Assembly: GCF_000407565.1 (NCBI RefSeq)
Contig: NZ_ASWI01000003.1
Span: 745,501-809,500 of the forward strand
Source: Enterococcus cecorum DSM 20682 = ATCC 43198
GTDB lineage: Bacteria > Bacillota > Bacilli > Lactobacillales > Enterococcaceae
Length of the DNA stretch: 64,000 bases
Direction of reading: 5' to 3'
Within the stretch, counting starts at the first letter, position 1. Each line of letters starts with the position of its first letter. This document shows positions 56,049 to 64,000 of this stretch, piece by piece. A model generated the notes under the pieces. It was not told the origin of the DNA. It did no database searches and worked only from the letters and a program-made list of their open reading frames with translations. The position numbers were made by a program, and so were the translations under genes.

Positions 56049-56414
56049 ATGATGAATGAAGATAAGGTGGATATGGAAGTGAAATATATAGATATAAGTC
56101 AATATAAGTTAGATGATTTATTGACACTTCCCCGACACTATTTTGTTGAGCAAATTTACTTAGTAATGACGGCAAAGGAAAAACTATTAATTAAAGCAAA
56201 TTCTTTGAAAGAAGTATGTAATTTTATAGAAAAAGAAAATGAATTTCATATAGAGATGGATAGATTTCCTCTGATTATATTAATTGAGGAAGCTCATTAT
56301 GAACAGATAGACAATGATATTTTAACAAGAGATGAAGGCATATTAGCACTGTATAGGGATGAAGTACTAACATGCCTTGAAGAAACACTTAAAAGATTTA
56401 TGGATTTTATTTGA
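56049..56414 (+). CDS. hypothetical acidic protein, 121 aa
   Basis: Unrecognised acidic protein (MMNEDKVDMEVKYIDISQYK at its start). The start is taken as ATG 56049 because GAAAGGAATGATAATC lies before it, exactly as before ssb. No signal peptide or membrane segment. Confidence 0.5.
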   Translation: MMNEDKVDMEVKYIDISQYKLDDLLTLPRHYFVEQIYLVMTAKEKLLIKANSLKEVCNFIEKENEFHIEMDRFPLIILIEEAHYEQIDNDILTRDEGILALYRDEVLTCLEETLKRFMDFI

Positions 56415-56426
56415 AATATTATTATT

Positions 56427-57026
56427 TTACTTTAGGGCAAATATAATAAAACTTAATAAACATAGAACTAAATAACTAAAAAATATGACTCCTGTTTTAT
56501 GCTTCAAATTTTCTATACCTTGAATAGCAGATTTTAAATTTAAAAACTCAGGATAATAGAAATAAATAAGGATAAACGATAGAAGGTATCCTGGATAAAA
56601 TCTTTCAGTAATCGCTAAATGGGAAAGAAAGTATTTTAAAAAAGATGTTTGCTTATAATTCGAAATAAGAACAAGCAATAGACTAAAATACTTAATATAA
56701 GGGCTTATGTGGGTAATTGTTCCCTGTGAAGCATATATTGGATTGATAGAAAAGAGCACTAGTGATTTAATCAATACATGTAGGATATAGAATCCAATTA
56801 GTGAAAATAAAATAAATATGCCGTTATCATAGATGAATTGAATATGCAGCCAGCTATCCAATTGATGAAATAATTTATATTTATTTTCTATAGACTGGAG
56901 AAAATAATTTGAATTAGGAAATAAACGTAACCATAGTATAGCGAATATAAGAAAATTAGTAACAGCTAATTCTTGTTTTGCAAACGGCAATATAAATTTG
57001 GATAAAATTTTTTCACTATTATTCAA
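56427..57026 (-). CDS. membrane protein of unknown function, 199 aa
   Basis: Polytopic protein with about five hydrophobic helices (near residues 18-38, 62-90, 100-120, 135-155 and 178-196). TTG 57026 is used because GAGGTG is seven bases upstream. It is the only minus-strand gene among the replication genes, and its high A/T content differs little from its neighbours. It may be a cargo or immunity-type gene; nothing in the sequence proves a function. Confidence 0.5.
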   Translation of the reverse strand: MNNSEKILSKFILPFAKQELAVTNFLIFAILWLRLFPNSNYFLQSIENKYKLFHQLDSWLHIQFIYDNGIFILFSLIGFYILHVLIKSLVLFSINPIYASQGTITHISPYIKYFSLLLVLISNYKQTSFLKYFLSHLAITERFYPGYLLSFILIYFYYPEFLNLKSAIQGIENLKHKTGVIFFSYLVLCLLSFIIFALK

Positions 57027-57082
57027 GTAAATCACCTCTGAATAATTATATCATTAAAAAATTTTGAAAGGAAGCTAACCAG

Positions 57083-57574
57083 ATGAATGAAAAAGAGACA
57101 CATTTAGTCACGTATTTAACTAAAGTTCCTTATGGAAAAATTCCTTATCGAATCGTAAGTATGATGGTTGGACAGGATTTTTCTCAAATTCCCGAAAAAT
57201 CTAAGGAAATTAGCGTGATTTATGGAGATAGAGTAGCTGCTTATTCTAATTTATTATTTCAAGACTTTCCAGATTATGAAACACTTCTTGATTGCATTAT
57301 ATTAATGACAGGCAATATTTCTTATAACCACGCAATGAAAATAATTGCAAAAAAAATAGTTGCACTCAATCAAATGAATGTTGTGGATTTGAATTTAGAG
57401 GGATATATTAACGTGTTAGAACAATTAGACTATAATCGTCCAGCAAATTGGAAAGTTAGATTAAAGGATATATTTAGCTATATAACAAAATTAAGTGCTC
57501 CTAGCACGATTCAAAAGAAATGCCTTCAAGATTTAAAAGATATAGTCATTCAAAGTAATGATAGGAAGAAATAG
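57083..57574 (+). CDS. hypothetical protein, 163 aa
   Basis: Soluble, mixed-composition protein ([20 protein letters not shown] at its start) with no recognised motif. SD GAAAGGAAG precedes the ATG; ssb follows after 20 bases. Likely part of the replication module. Confidence 0.5.
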   Translation: MNEKETHLVTYLTKVPYGKIPYRIVSMMVGQDFSQIPEKSKEISVIYGDRVAAYSNLLFQDFPDYETLLDCIILMTGNISYNHAMKIIAKKIVALNQMNVVDLNLEGYINVLEQLDYNRPANWKVRLKDIFSYITKLSAPSTIQKKCLQDLKDIVIQSNDRKK

Positions 57575-57594
57575 AAAAGAAAGGAATGATAATC

Positions 57595-58035
57595 ATGCTG
57601 AATCATGTTCAACTTATTGGTCGGTTAACAAAAGATCCTGAGTTAAGATATACGTCACAAGGAATAGCAGTTGCAAGTTTTACTTTGGCTGTTCAACGTA
57701 ATTTTAGTGATGGTAACGGCGAGAGACAAACTGATTTTATTCAGTGTATTGTTTGGCGGAAATTAGCCGAAACAATCGCTAATCACCTTGTAAAAGGGAG
57801 CTTGATTGCCTGCGAAGGACGTATTCAGACACGTAATTATGAAAATCAACAAGGTCAGCGTGTGTATGTGACTGAAATAGTCGTTAATGAAGTACAATTT
57901 TTAGAAACAAAGGAACAAATGCAGTCTAGAAAAGCAACAAAACAACAATCCTTTTTAGACAATCAAAATTTGGAAGAAACAGTACCATCCTATATGACTG
58001 ATGAAAATTATACTATGGATGATTTACCCTTTTAA
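57595..58035 (+). CDS. ssb: single-stranded DNA-binding protein
   Basis: A 146-residue OB-fold protein that coats single-stranded DNA during replication or transfer. It begins [20 protein letters not shown], contains [18 protein letters not shown] and [20 protein letters not shown], and ends with the acidic tip MDDLPF typical of SSB for partner recruitment. The start at 57595 is selected over 57586 because of GAAAGGA spacing. This is an element-type SSB, separate from the chromosomal one next to rpsF. Confidence 0.93.
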   Translation: MLNHVQLIGRLTKDPELRYTSQGIAVASFTLAVQRNFSDGNGERQTDFIQCIVWRKLAETIANHLVKGSLIACEGRIQTRNYENQQGQRVYVTEIVVNEVQFLETKEQMQSRKATKQQSFLDNQNLEETVPSYMTDENYTMDDLPF

Positions 58036-58060
58036 CCTTTTGATGAGGAGGTAAGTGGAA

Positions 58061-58339
58061 ATGAAAAATACAGTAAAAGGCAAACGATTTGCATTTACAG
58101 GTACCTTGATATCGATGAAGCGGAATGAAGCAGAAGATAAAGTAATGAACTTACATGGGATTGTGCAACATTTTGTCAATGGCAATACAGATTATTTAGT
58201 TACTGGAAATTATCAACTAAGTTTATTTGAGCCAGAAAAAGTAACACGTAAACGCAAAATGGCAGATCAGCTACTTGCGCAAGGTTCGGACCTAAAAATC
58301 ATTAATGAAGATATTTTTTTAGAAATGATTTATCTTTAA
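58061..58339 (+). CDS. BRCT-domain protein, 92 aa
   Basis: Stand-alone BRCT domain. The opening KGKRFAFTGTLISMKRNEAE matches the first strand and phosphate-binding region of BRCT folds such as that of NAD-dependent DNA ligase; NTDYLVTGNYQ and the final ILEMI-type helix complete it. It probably binds a DNA end or protein during replication. ATG 58061 has GAGGAGG nine bases upstream. Confidence 0.75.
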   Translation: MKNTVKGKRFAFTGTLISMKRNEAEDKVMNLHGIVQHFVNGNTDYLVTGNYQLSLFEPEKVTRKRKMADQLLAQGSDLKIINEDIFLEMIYL

Positions 58340-58357
58340 ATACGAGGAGGAAAATAG

Positions 58358-58933
58358 ATGGATGTTGAAACAATGACTAAACAAGATATTGTGGAAATTT
58401 ACTTAGAATGTGGGGACTTTCATCAAGCAGTACAAGAAAGTGGGTTGCCAGTATATATTGCGCATGTCAGATTACTAAAAAGCGGGGTACTGAAGATACA
58501 AGATAAGATAAATTACGGTAGTCGTGCAGCGAGATTAGGTGGCATGGCAGAAGAATTGTTTCAAAAATACGTACCAGGAGCAATAGACGCAAATACAAAT
58601 TTTCAAAAGAACAATCCAATCTATGATTTTTACTTTAAAAATGTGACGGTTGATGTAAAGTACAGTTCGTTAATGTATCGTTCTAAAAGTAAACAATGGA
58701 CTATTCGAGTGAAAGGAAAACAAGATTTCATTTGTGCTTTTTTAGAGAGTGAAAAAGAAGCAGAATTAAAAAATCCATATGTTTTATTAATACCTATGGC
58801 ATTTTTTAGTCAAAAAAATACAGTGACAATCACTGAAGTTGGAAAGTACTTCCAAGAGTTTCAAATTGCACCAGAAAATCTAGAAGAAACGCTTGAAAGC
58901 TATGTAGCATTACGAAAAGAAGGAATGTTTTAA
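58358..58933 (+). CDS. hypothetical protein with possible PD-(D/E)XK nuclease fold
   Basis: A 191-residue protein. The N-terminal 50 residues look like a helix-turn-helix (KQDIVEIYLECGDFHQAVQE). The middle has the order seen in PD-(D/E)XK nucleases: GGMAEELFQKYVPGA (Glu about 70), then PIYDFYF (Asp about 91) and VDVKYSS (D-x-K about 98-100). Catalysis is therefore possible but not shown. It ends the ssb/BRCT operon. Confidence 0.55.
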   Translation: MDVETMTKQDIVEIYLECGDFHQAVQESGLPVYIAHVRLLKSGVLKIQDKINYGSRAARLGGMAEELFQKYVPGAIDANTNFQKNNPIYDFYFKNVTVDVKYSSLMYRSKSKQWTIRVKGKQDFICAFLESEKEAELKNPYVLLIPMAFFSQKNTVTITEVGKYFQEFQIAPENLEETLESYVALRKEGMF

Positions 58934-59035
58934 TTTTTTGAATAGTGGTTTTTTAAAGGAAAATTTGCTAAAATAAATACTGTAATAGTAAACACTTTCA
59001 GAATCATTGAAATAAATAATACGAAAGGAGATTGA
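58934..59035. other. promoter region of the CAP protein
   Basis: About 100 bases before the secreted CAP protein; AT-rich, with AAAGGAG as SD. No confident -35/-10 pair could be chosen. Confidence 0.35.
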
Positions 59036-62000
59036 ATGATTATGAAAAAGTGGAAAGTTGGGGTTGCGTTAGTCTGTACGTCTGTATTATTGGGATTTGC
59101 AGCTAACCAAGAAGTAGAAGCAGCAATTCATTCGTATGGAATCATTGATAATGTCAATCAACAGGAAGGCACGTATAATGTGACGATTCGTGCTACAACA
59201 GATGAAATGGGAATTGACGGTATTCGTGAAGTAAGTGTACCCATTTGGTCTACAAAAAACCAAAGCGATATTGTTTGGTATAAAGCTAAACATCAGGGAA
59301 AAGGTGTTTGGAAGGTACGAATGAATACAAAGAATCATAAAAATCATCGTGGCAATTATACCACACATATTTATATTTATAGCAAAAATGGGCAAGTAGA
59401 AGGACTGAATGCCGGACAAACCAAACTTAACAATGTATTAAGTGCAGAAATCAAAAACGTGAATACTAAAGTAGGTACTTATGATGTGGTTGTTAAAGAC
59501 CATATTGGCGGGGCAGTCGATAGCGTGAGTGTGCCGATTTGGTCGAAGGATCAAAGTGATTTAGTATGGTACCCTGCGAAGAAACAAGCAGATGGCACCT
59601 ATATTGTGCATATGAATATTAAAAATCACAAGTACAATGTGGGTAACTATACGACACACGTTTATATGTATACCAAAAATCAAGGAGTACATGCGATTAG
59701 TCTTGGTCAAACCAACGTTCAAAGCGAATCTGAACAATTAAAAGCTGGAATCAAAAATGTGAATGCCAAAGCAGGTACTTATGATGTCGTTGTCCAAGCA
59801 AAATCAGGTGCAGGTATCAAACAAGTTAGTGTGCCAATTTGGTCTAAAGCAAATCAGAGTGACCTAGTATGGTATCCTGCGAAAAAACAAGCAGACGGTA
59901 CCTATGTGGTTCATATGAATATTAAAAATCACAAGTACCATACAGGTAATTACACGACTCATGTTTATGCATGGAAAAATAATGGTACAGAAATGGCGAT
60001 TAATTTAGGACAAACCAATATTCCTGGTAGTCCTGATGAATTAAAGGCGAATATAACTAATGTGAATCAACAAGAAGGAACCTATGATGTTTCGATTCAA
60101 GCCAATGCTCAAGGTGGGATTCGTGAAGTATATGTTCCAACTTGGTCAGCACAAGACCAAAGTGATATCGTTTGGTATAAAGCCCAAAAACAAGCGAATG
60201 GTAGTTATAAATTGCGAATGAATGTCAGAAATCACAAAAACCACCGTGGTACTTATATTTCTCACGTTTATGCCTATAGTAATCGAGGCACAGTTAAAGC
60301 AATTAGTGCAGGGGAAACCAAACTAAATAATGTATTAAGCGCAGAAATTAAAAACGTTAATAGTAAAACAGGTACTTATGATGTCATTGTTAAAGACCAT
60401 ATTGGCGGGGCAGTCGATAGCGTGAGTGTGCCGATTTGGTCGAAGGATCAAAGTGATTTAGTATGGTACCCTGCGAAGAAACAAGCAGATGGCACTTATA
60501 TTGTGCATATGAATATTAAAAATCACAAGTACAATGTGGGTAACTATACGACACACGTTTATATGTATACCAAAAATCAAGGAGTACATGCGATTAGTCT
60601 TGGTCAAACCAACGTTCAAAGCGAATCTGAACAACTAAAAGCTGGAATCAAAAATGTGAATGCCAAAGCAGGTACTTATGATGTCGTTGTCCAAGCAAAA
60701 TCAGGCGCAGGTATCAAACAAGTTAGTGTGCCAATTTGGTCTAAAGCAAATCAGAGTGACCTAGTATGGTATCCTGCGAAAAAACAAGCAGACGGTACCT
60801 ATGTGGTTCATATGAATATTAAAAATCACAAGTACCATACAGGTAATTACACGACTCATGTTTATGCATGGAAAAATAATGGTACAGAAATGGCGATTAA
60901 TTTAGGACAAACTAATATTCAAGGTATTAAAGACCAATTGAGTGCAGCAATTAAAAACGTAAATCAACAAAACGGTACGTATGATATTGTAGTTAATTCA
61001 AGTTCTCAATTTGGTGTTCGTGAAGTTAAAGTCCCAATTTGGTCAACACCAAATCAAAGTGATTTAGTGTGGTACAAAGCGCAAAAACAAGCGGATGGTA
61101 GCTATGTGGTTCACATGAATATCAAGAATCACAAAAACCGCCGTGGTACTTATATGACACATGTATATATGTATAATAATCGAGGACAACAAACAGCTAT
61201 TGCATTAAACAATACAAATTTACCTGCCATTCCAGATACACTAAAAGCCCAAATTAAGAATGTCAATAAGGAAGCTGGTAGTTATGATGTTGTGATTCAA
61301 GCTGCCTCTCAACAAGGCTTTGCTAGAGTAGAAGTGCCAACTTGGTCTACAGCAAACCAAAGCGATTTAGTATGGTATAAAGCAACTAAACAATCAGATG
61401 GTAGCTATATTGTTCATGTGAATATTAAAAATCATAAGAATAATCGTGGAAACTATACGAGTCATGTTTATTTATGGCATCCAGATGGTAGCAATACCGC
61501 AATCAGTTTAGGAGAAACGGACTTAACTAAGCCAATTCAAGAGCAACCAAAACCTACTGAACAACCAGGGAAGTCTGATAATAACCAACAAGGTAATACA
61601 AATACTGGAACTACGGCAGAACCTACTAAGCCAACAGAACAACCTGGTAAAACAGAGGAACCACAAGTTAGAGAACTAGATGTTGAAAAAATTAAATCAG
61701 AGGTATTTAGATTAACTAATTTAGAGAGAGCGAAACGTGGATTGAAGTCAAGAATATATGACAAAAAATTTGATGTAGTTACAGATTTACTTGCACGAGA
61801 ATTATTAATAAGTTACTCTCATACACGTCCGAATGGAACTACATTTGATACGGCTATTAGAGAAAAATATCCTGATTTTATTATTGATGAACATTCTTAT
61901 ATACAAGAGATTTTGGCAGGAACTCAAGATCAGATTAATTTTGGTGAGTATAAAAACGAAACACAAATTGCTGATGATTTAGTCAAGAGTTGGATGGGAA

Positions 62001-62197
62001 GTCCATCACATAAAGCGGCTATATTAAGTGATGATTCAGATGTTAAATGGGTTTCTGTAGGAATATCAAGAAAAGAGAATGATAAAAATAAAGGGTATTA
62101 TGGATATACGTATTACGGAGTACAAATCTTTGTAAATGATCGAGATGAGTCAATTGCTTCTGGAGGTGAATATGTACATCCTGAACTAGCTGAATAG
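59036..62197 (+). CDS. secreted GBS Bsp-like repeat protein with C-terminal CAP domain
   Basis: A 1053-residue secreted protein. A signal peptide (MIMKKWKVGVALVCTSVLLG, cleavage near AANQEVEAA) is followed by eight repeats of about 99 residues. Each has the pattern I-NVN-GTYDV...VPIWS...QSD-VWY-A-KQ..G.Y..HMN.KNHK..GNYTTHVY, which is the GBS Bsp-like repeat. A Pro/Glu/Thr linker (about 840-880) leads to a CAP/SCP-like domain (FRLTNLERAKRGLKSRIYDK to YYGVQIFVND). No LPXTG or GW anchor is seen. Repeats 1-3 are nearly copied in repeats 4-6 (period 299 residues). Possibly cell-surface or host-interaction related. Confidence 0.8.
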   Translation: MIMKKWKVGVALVCTSVLLGFAANQEVEAAIHSYGIIDNVNQQEGTYNVTIRATTDEMGIDGIREVSVPIWSTKNQSDIVWYKAKHQGKGVWKVRMNTKNHKNHRGNYTTHIYIYSKNGQVEGLNAGQTKLNNVLSAEIKNVNTKVGTYDVVVKDHIGGAVDSVSVPIWSKDQSDLVWYPAKKQADGTYIVHMNIKNHKYNVGNYTTHVYMYTKNQGVHAISLGQTNVQSESEQLKAGIKNVNAKAGTYDVVVQAKSGAGIKQVSVPIWSKANQSDLVWYPAKKQADGTYVVHMNIKNHKYHTGNYTTHVYAWKNNGTEMAINLGQTNIPGSPDELKANITNVNQQEGTYDVSIQANAQGGIREVYVPTWSAQDQSDIVWYKAQKQANGSYKLRMNVRNHKNHRGTYISHVYAYSNRGTVKAISAGETKLNNVLSAEIKNVNSKTGTYDVIVKDHIGGAVDSVSVPIWSKDQSDLVWYPAKKQADGTYIVHMNIKNHKYNVGNYTTHVYMYTKNQGVHAISLGQTNVQSESEQLKAGIKNVNAKAGTYDVVVQAKSGAGIKQVSVPIWSKANQSDLVWYPAKKQADGTYVVHMNIKNHKYHTGNYTTHVYAWKNNGTEMAINLGQTNIQGIKDQLSAAIKNVNQQNGTYDIVVNSSSQFGVREVKVPIWSTPNQSDLVWYKAQKQADGSYVVHMNIKNHKNRRGTYMTHVYMYNNRGQQTAIALNNTNLPAIPDTLKAQIKNVNKEAGSYDVVIQAASQQGFARVEVPTWSTANQSDLVWYKATKQSDGSYIVHVNIKNHKNNRGNYTSHVYLWHPDGSNTAISLGETDLTKPIQEQPKPTEQPGKSDNNQQGNTNTGTTAEPTKPTEQPGKTEEPQVRELDVEKIKSEVFRLTNLERAKRGLKSRIYDKKFDVVTDLLARELLISYSHTRPNGTTFDTAIREKYPDFIIDEHSYIQEILAGTQDQINFGEYKNETQIADDLVKSWMGSPSHKAAILSDDSDVKWVSVGISRKENDKNKGYYGYTYYGVQIFVNDRDESIASGGEYVHPELAE
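59420..60930 (+). repeat. 897-bp internal duplication within the CAP-protein gene
   Basis: The stretch from about 59420 to 60024 recurs at about 60317-60921 with few differences, 897 bases apart. Repeats 2-3 equal repeats 5-6. Together with the more diverged pair of repeats 1 and 4 it shows that a three-repeat block was duplicated. Confidence 0.8.
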
Positions 62198-62283
62198 CAA
62201 ATAAATGTATTTTACATTATCATAGGTTGTTCATTAATTCTACCTAGGATAGGAACTAGTGAAAATCGAATAAAATAGAAACA

Positions 62284-62333
62284 AAGCACATCAAAGCCCT
62301 GGATTTCAGGAAAAATGATGTGCTTTTTGTTTT
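62284..62333 (+). terminator. Rho-independent terminator
   Basis: AAGCACATCA pairs with TGATGTGCTT and is followed by TTTGTTTTG, after the CAP-protein gene. Confidence 0.85.
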
Positions 62334-62389
62334 GTATAAGATTGGAGGAAAATATGATATTAAAAGTAAAAAAGTGAAGAAATCCTTTA

Positions 62390-62521
62390 ATGAATCAAGG
62401 CATGAATTTTAATAATTTCAGAAAAAATATTTTGGTTGTTGGGGAGGCGTTGACACCGAAAATGTTTTATCCTGAAAATTATGATAAGAGAAATGACCTT
62501 CAAGGAGGCGGAAGAACATGA
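62390..62521 (+). CDS. small hypothetical protein, 43 aa
   Basis: Unrecognised small protein (MNQGMNFNNFRKNILVVGEA at its start). Its stop overlaps the next start (ATGA at 62518), implying coupling. The strongest SD (TTGGAGGAAAAT) lies farther upstream, before ATG 62354, which is in the same frame but is closed by a TGA after seven codons. It may be a gene whose first part is interrupted by that stop. Confidence 0.4.
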   Translation: MNQGMNFNNFRKNILVVGEALTPKMFYPENYDKRNDLQGGGRT

Positions 62522-62643
62522 TTTGGCATGTATTTGCTCATTATGGAATTGTGGCTAGTTTAATATACATATTGGTAGAATTTTTAATTTTCCAAATTTT
62601 ATTGGAATTGTTAGTATTTTCTATTGATTCTAAACATAATTAG
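62518..62643 (+). CDS. small single-pass membrane protein, 41 aa
   Basis: A tiny protein with one long hydrophobic helix (IVASLIYILVEFLIFQILLE, about 11-30) and a short polar tail. SD AAGGAGGCGG is well placed, and the start overlaps the preceding stop. Possibly a small membrane effector or a toxin-like peptide; unproven. Confidence 0.5.
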   Translation: MIWHVFAHYGIVASLIYILVEFLIFQILLELLVFSIDSKHN

Positions 62644-62657
62644 AGAGGTTGATGAAA

Positions 62658-62933
62658 ATGGATGTATACGTTATTTGTGAAAATGATAATGGGAGATTTA
62701 TTGACTTAGAAGTGTATTTTTCTGAACAAGCTGCAGAAGAAGCTTTGAGTGATAGTTTTGTTTTTAGAAGAAAAATAGAGTTTCTCGGAGAACGAACCAC
62801 AGAAGGTCAGTATAGAGCTTTCAAAGCTGGTATTAGAGAGAAGTATAGACAATATTCATGGATATTATTTTGTTTGAGAAAGGGAATATTGATAGATAAT
62901 AAAAAATTAAAAAAGCTGGAGCGGCGTATCTGA
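62658..62933 (+). CDS. hypothetical protein, 91 aa
   Basis: Unrecognised protein (MDVYVICENDNGRFIDLEVY at its start; basic C-terminus KKLKKLERR). ATG 62658 is chosen because GAGAGG lies nine bases upstream; other starts at 62649 and 62652 overlap this site. It follows the 41-aa membrane protein closely, so the three small genes probably form one operon. Confidence 0.45.
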   Translation: MDVYVICENDNGRFIDLEVYFSEQAAEEALSDSFVFRRKIEFLGERTTEGQYRAFKAGIREKYRQYSWILFCLRKGILIDNKKLKKLERRI

Positions 62934-62948
62934 AAAGATAGGCTTTTT
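62922..62948 (+). terminator. short terminator-like hairpin
   Basis: GTATCT pairs with AGATAG around GAAA and is followed by seven T. It overlaps the 3' end of the 91-aa gene. Confidence 0.55.
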
Positions 62949-63050
62949 TTGTACATAAAAATTTAGAGGAGTTGATAGAGATGAAGCGTGTACGAAGTCC
63001 TACAGAATAGTTTCACATGAAAAATTATAGAGAAAAGGAGGCAAAACATA

Positions 63051-64000
63051 ATGAAGAAAATCTTCTCAAAGACGTTGATTCTGGCTACAACTTTAATTAC
63101 AACGTTGGCAATGATATCCCCTTTCGGGCATAAAGCACAAGCAGATGTGATTAAAGTGGATCCTAACACAAGTGTCTTTAGCGAAGCAAATTCAATTCTG
63201 ATTCAAAAAAATCCTGAACTAACACGTTTTGATTTTAAGACTAATATTGATAGTAGTAGATTAAGAACTTGGAAAGTTACAGGACATACTGGATATGGCT
63301 GGGATTTTATTAACTTGAATAAGCCTAACAATTTAAGTCAAACCAAGTGGCATAATATGTCGGGGGAAAAACCAGCGTATTCTTATCTAATTAAAGCCCC
63401 AAAACCCTCAGATTGGATTAAAACCTATCATGGTCATGTCGGCTTATTTAAGGGAAAACCAGTAGATGTAGAAGTTACGTATTCTAATTTCTATTTTAGA
63501 GATGCTGCACTTGCTCCTGAAGGGGGCGCTTATCCACCTTATGAATCATTTAATCAATCTTGGGGAGGTTCAAATTATAGTGTACTTCAAATCAGTGGGA
63601 ATCTTTTTGAGGGCTATGTTTTCGCAAATTTAAAAGAATTTAGTACAACATTGACTTTTTATGATTCTGAAACCAAACGACCAATAACCATGGATAAAAA
63701 CTCATATTTGACTTTTAACTCTTTGAACTATCATAAAAAACTACCATTAAGTGAAGGAGTTAAATACACCAATCCAGACCCCTCTCTTAAAACATATCTA
63801 ACTAAAGACACGAATGTAACTTATAAAGCGGTTCGCGGTGGTGAAACATTCCATGCGTGGGCAGGGAATTCTAATGATTTTACAGACCGTCTAGGTGCCT
63901 TGGATTTTAGTCGTAACAGCGTTTCGTTCCAGTTATCAGGCACAGAACAAGAATTTAGAATCATCGGTGAAGAAGGATGGCCAATTTGGAATACTTATTC
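63051..64000 (+). CDS. large secreted protein, 5' part (runs off the window)
   Basis: An open frame of at least 316 codons without stop to the window end. A classical signal peptide (MKKIFSKTLILATTLITTLA, cleavage near HKAQA-DV) and SD AAAAGGAGG before ATG 63051 support expression. The mature part is Tyr/Asn/Ser-rich with beta-type segments (VDVEVTYSNFYFRDAALAPE; AWAGNSNDFTDRLGALDFSR), as in large adhesin-like surface proteins of Gram-positive mobile elements. Domain family and anchor lie beyond the window. Confidence 0.75.
   Translation, partial: MKKIFSKTLILATTLITTLAMISPFGHKAQADVIKVDPNTSVFSEANSILIQKNPELTRFDFKTNIDSSRLRTWKVTGHTGYGWDFINLNKPNNLSQTKWHNMSGEKPAYSYLIKAPKPSDWIKTYHGHVGLFKGKPVDVEVTYSNFYFRDAALAPEGGAYPPYESFNQSWGGSNYSVLQISGNLFEGYVFANLKEFSTTLTFYDSETKRPITMDKNSYLTFNSLNYHKKLPLSEGVKYTNPDPSLKTYLTKDTNVTYKAVRGGETFHAWAGNSNDFTDRLGALDFSRNSVSFQLSGTEQEFRIIGEEGWPIWNTY

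Noticed and set aside
59087-59419. Reverse-strand ORF of 110 codons
   Set aside because: Shadow of the CAP/Bsp repeat gene.

Overview
The window reads as a low-GC Firmicute chromosome of the Lactobacillales, most likely an enterococcus. Grounds: strong AT bias, gene families (SufCDSUB order, oligopeptide permease, rpsO-pnp, SstT), TTG/GTG starts behind strong Shine-Dalgarno sites, and IS types common in enterococci. The species is not proven from sequence.

Bases 1-41,424 are mostly core genome: small membrane proteins, ftsK, a MATE exporter and rlmN; two paralogous peptide-binding lipoproteins (oppA1, oppA2) with near-identical promoter architecture; oppBCDF; a TnpB-like gene directly after oppF; a Nudix gene; metG; a P-type cation ATPase behind a yybP-ykoY (Mn2+) riboswitch; an IS1634-type IS flanked by a 194-bp target duplication; sstT; a lactonase; an orphan sorbitol IIA; an AI-2E-type permease; an IS3-type IS sitting in the loop of a terminator; rpsO-pnp; and the suf operon with a Fur/PerR-like box in its promoter. 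Large palindromic intergenic repeats (five blocks) are scattered between 6 and 20.5 kb.

The most interesting system is at 15.2-16.3 kb. The TnpB-like protein has kept the N-terminal RNA/DNA-binding part, has lost recognisable RuvC catalytic residues and the zinc finger, and is followed by an omega-RNA-like structured tail and a terminator. This fits a TldR, a nuclease-dead RNA-guided repressor, encoded beside oppF. The putative guide region begins TAATTA(T). Both oppA promoters carry TTTAA followed by TAATTA in the 17-bp spacer between their -35 and -10 boxes. I infer that the protein silences the two oppA genes; the guide register is unproven.

Bases 41,405-51,322 are an integrative element inserted at the 3' end of sufB. 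A 13-bp core is repeated at both ends. It carries a tyrosine integrase, a phage-type repressor, an excisionase-like protein, a replication-type protein, a VirB6/TrbL-like membrane protein with 13 tandem 17-residue repeats, a candidate origin region, an orphan RelB-like antitoxin, a lipoprotein and an XRE regulator. The native suf terminator is displaced to its far side.

Bases 51.4-64 kb hold a broken Doc-type locus and then a plasmid- or ICE-like module: structured RNA leader, tRNA-like minihelix, Rep-like protein, ParA, DnaQ-like exonuclease, SSB, BRCT protein, possible PD-(D/E)XK protein, a secreted GBS Bsp-repeat/CAP protein, and the start of a large secreted protein running off the window end.
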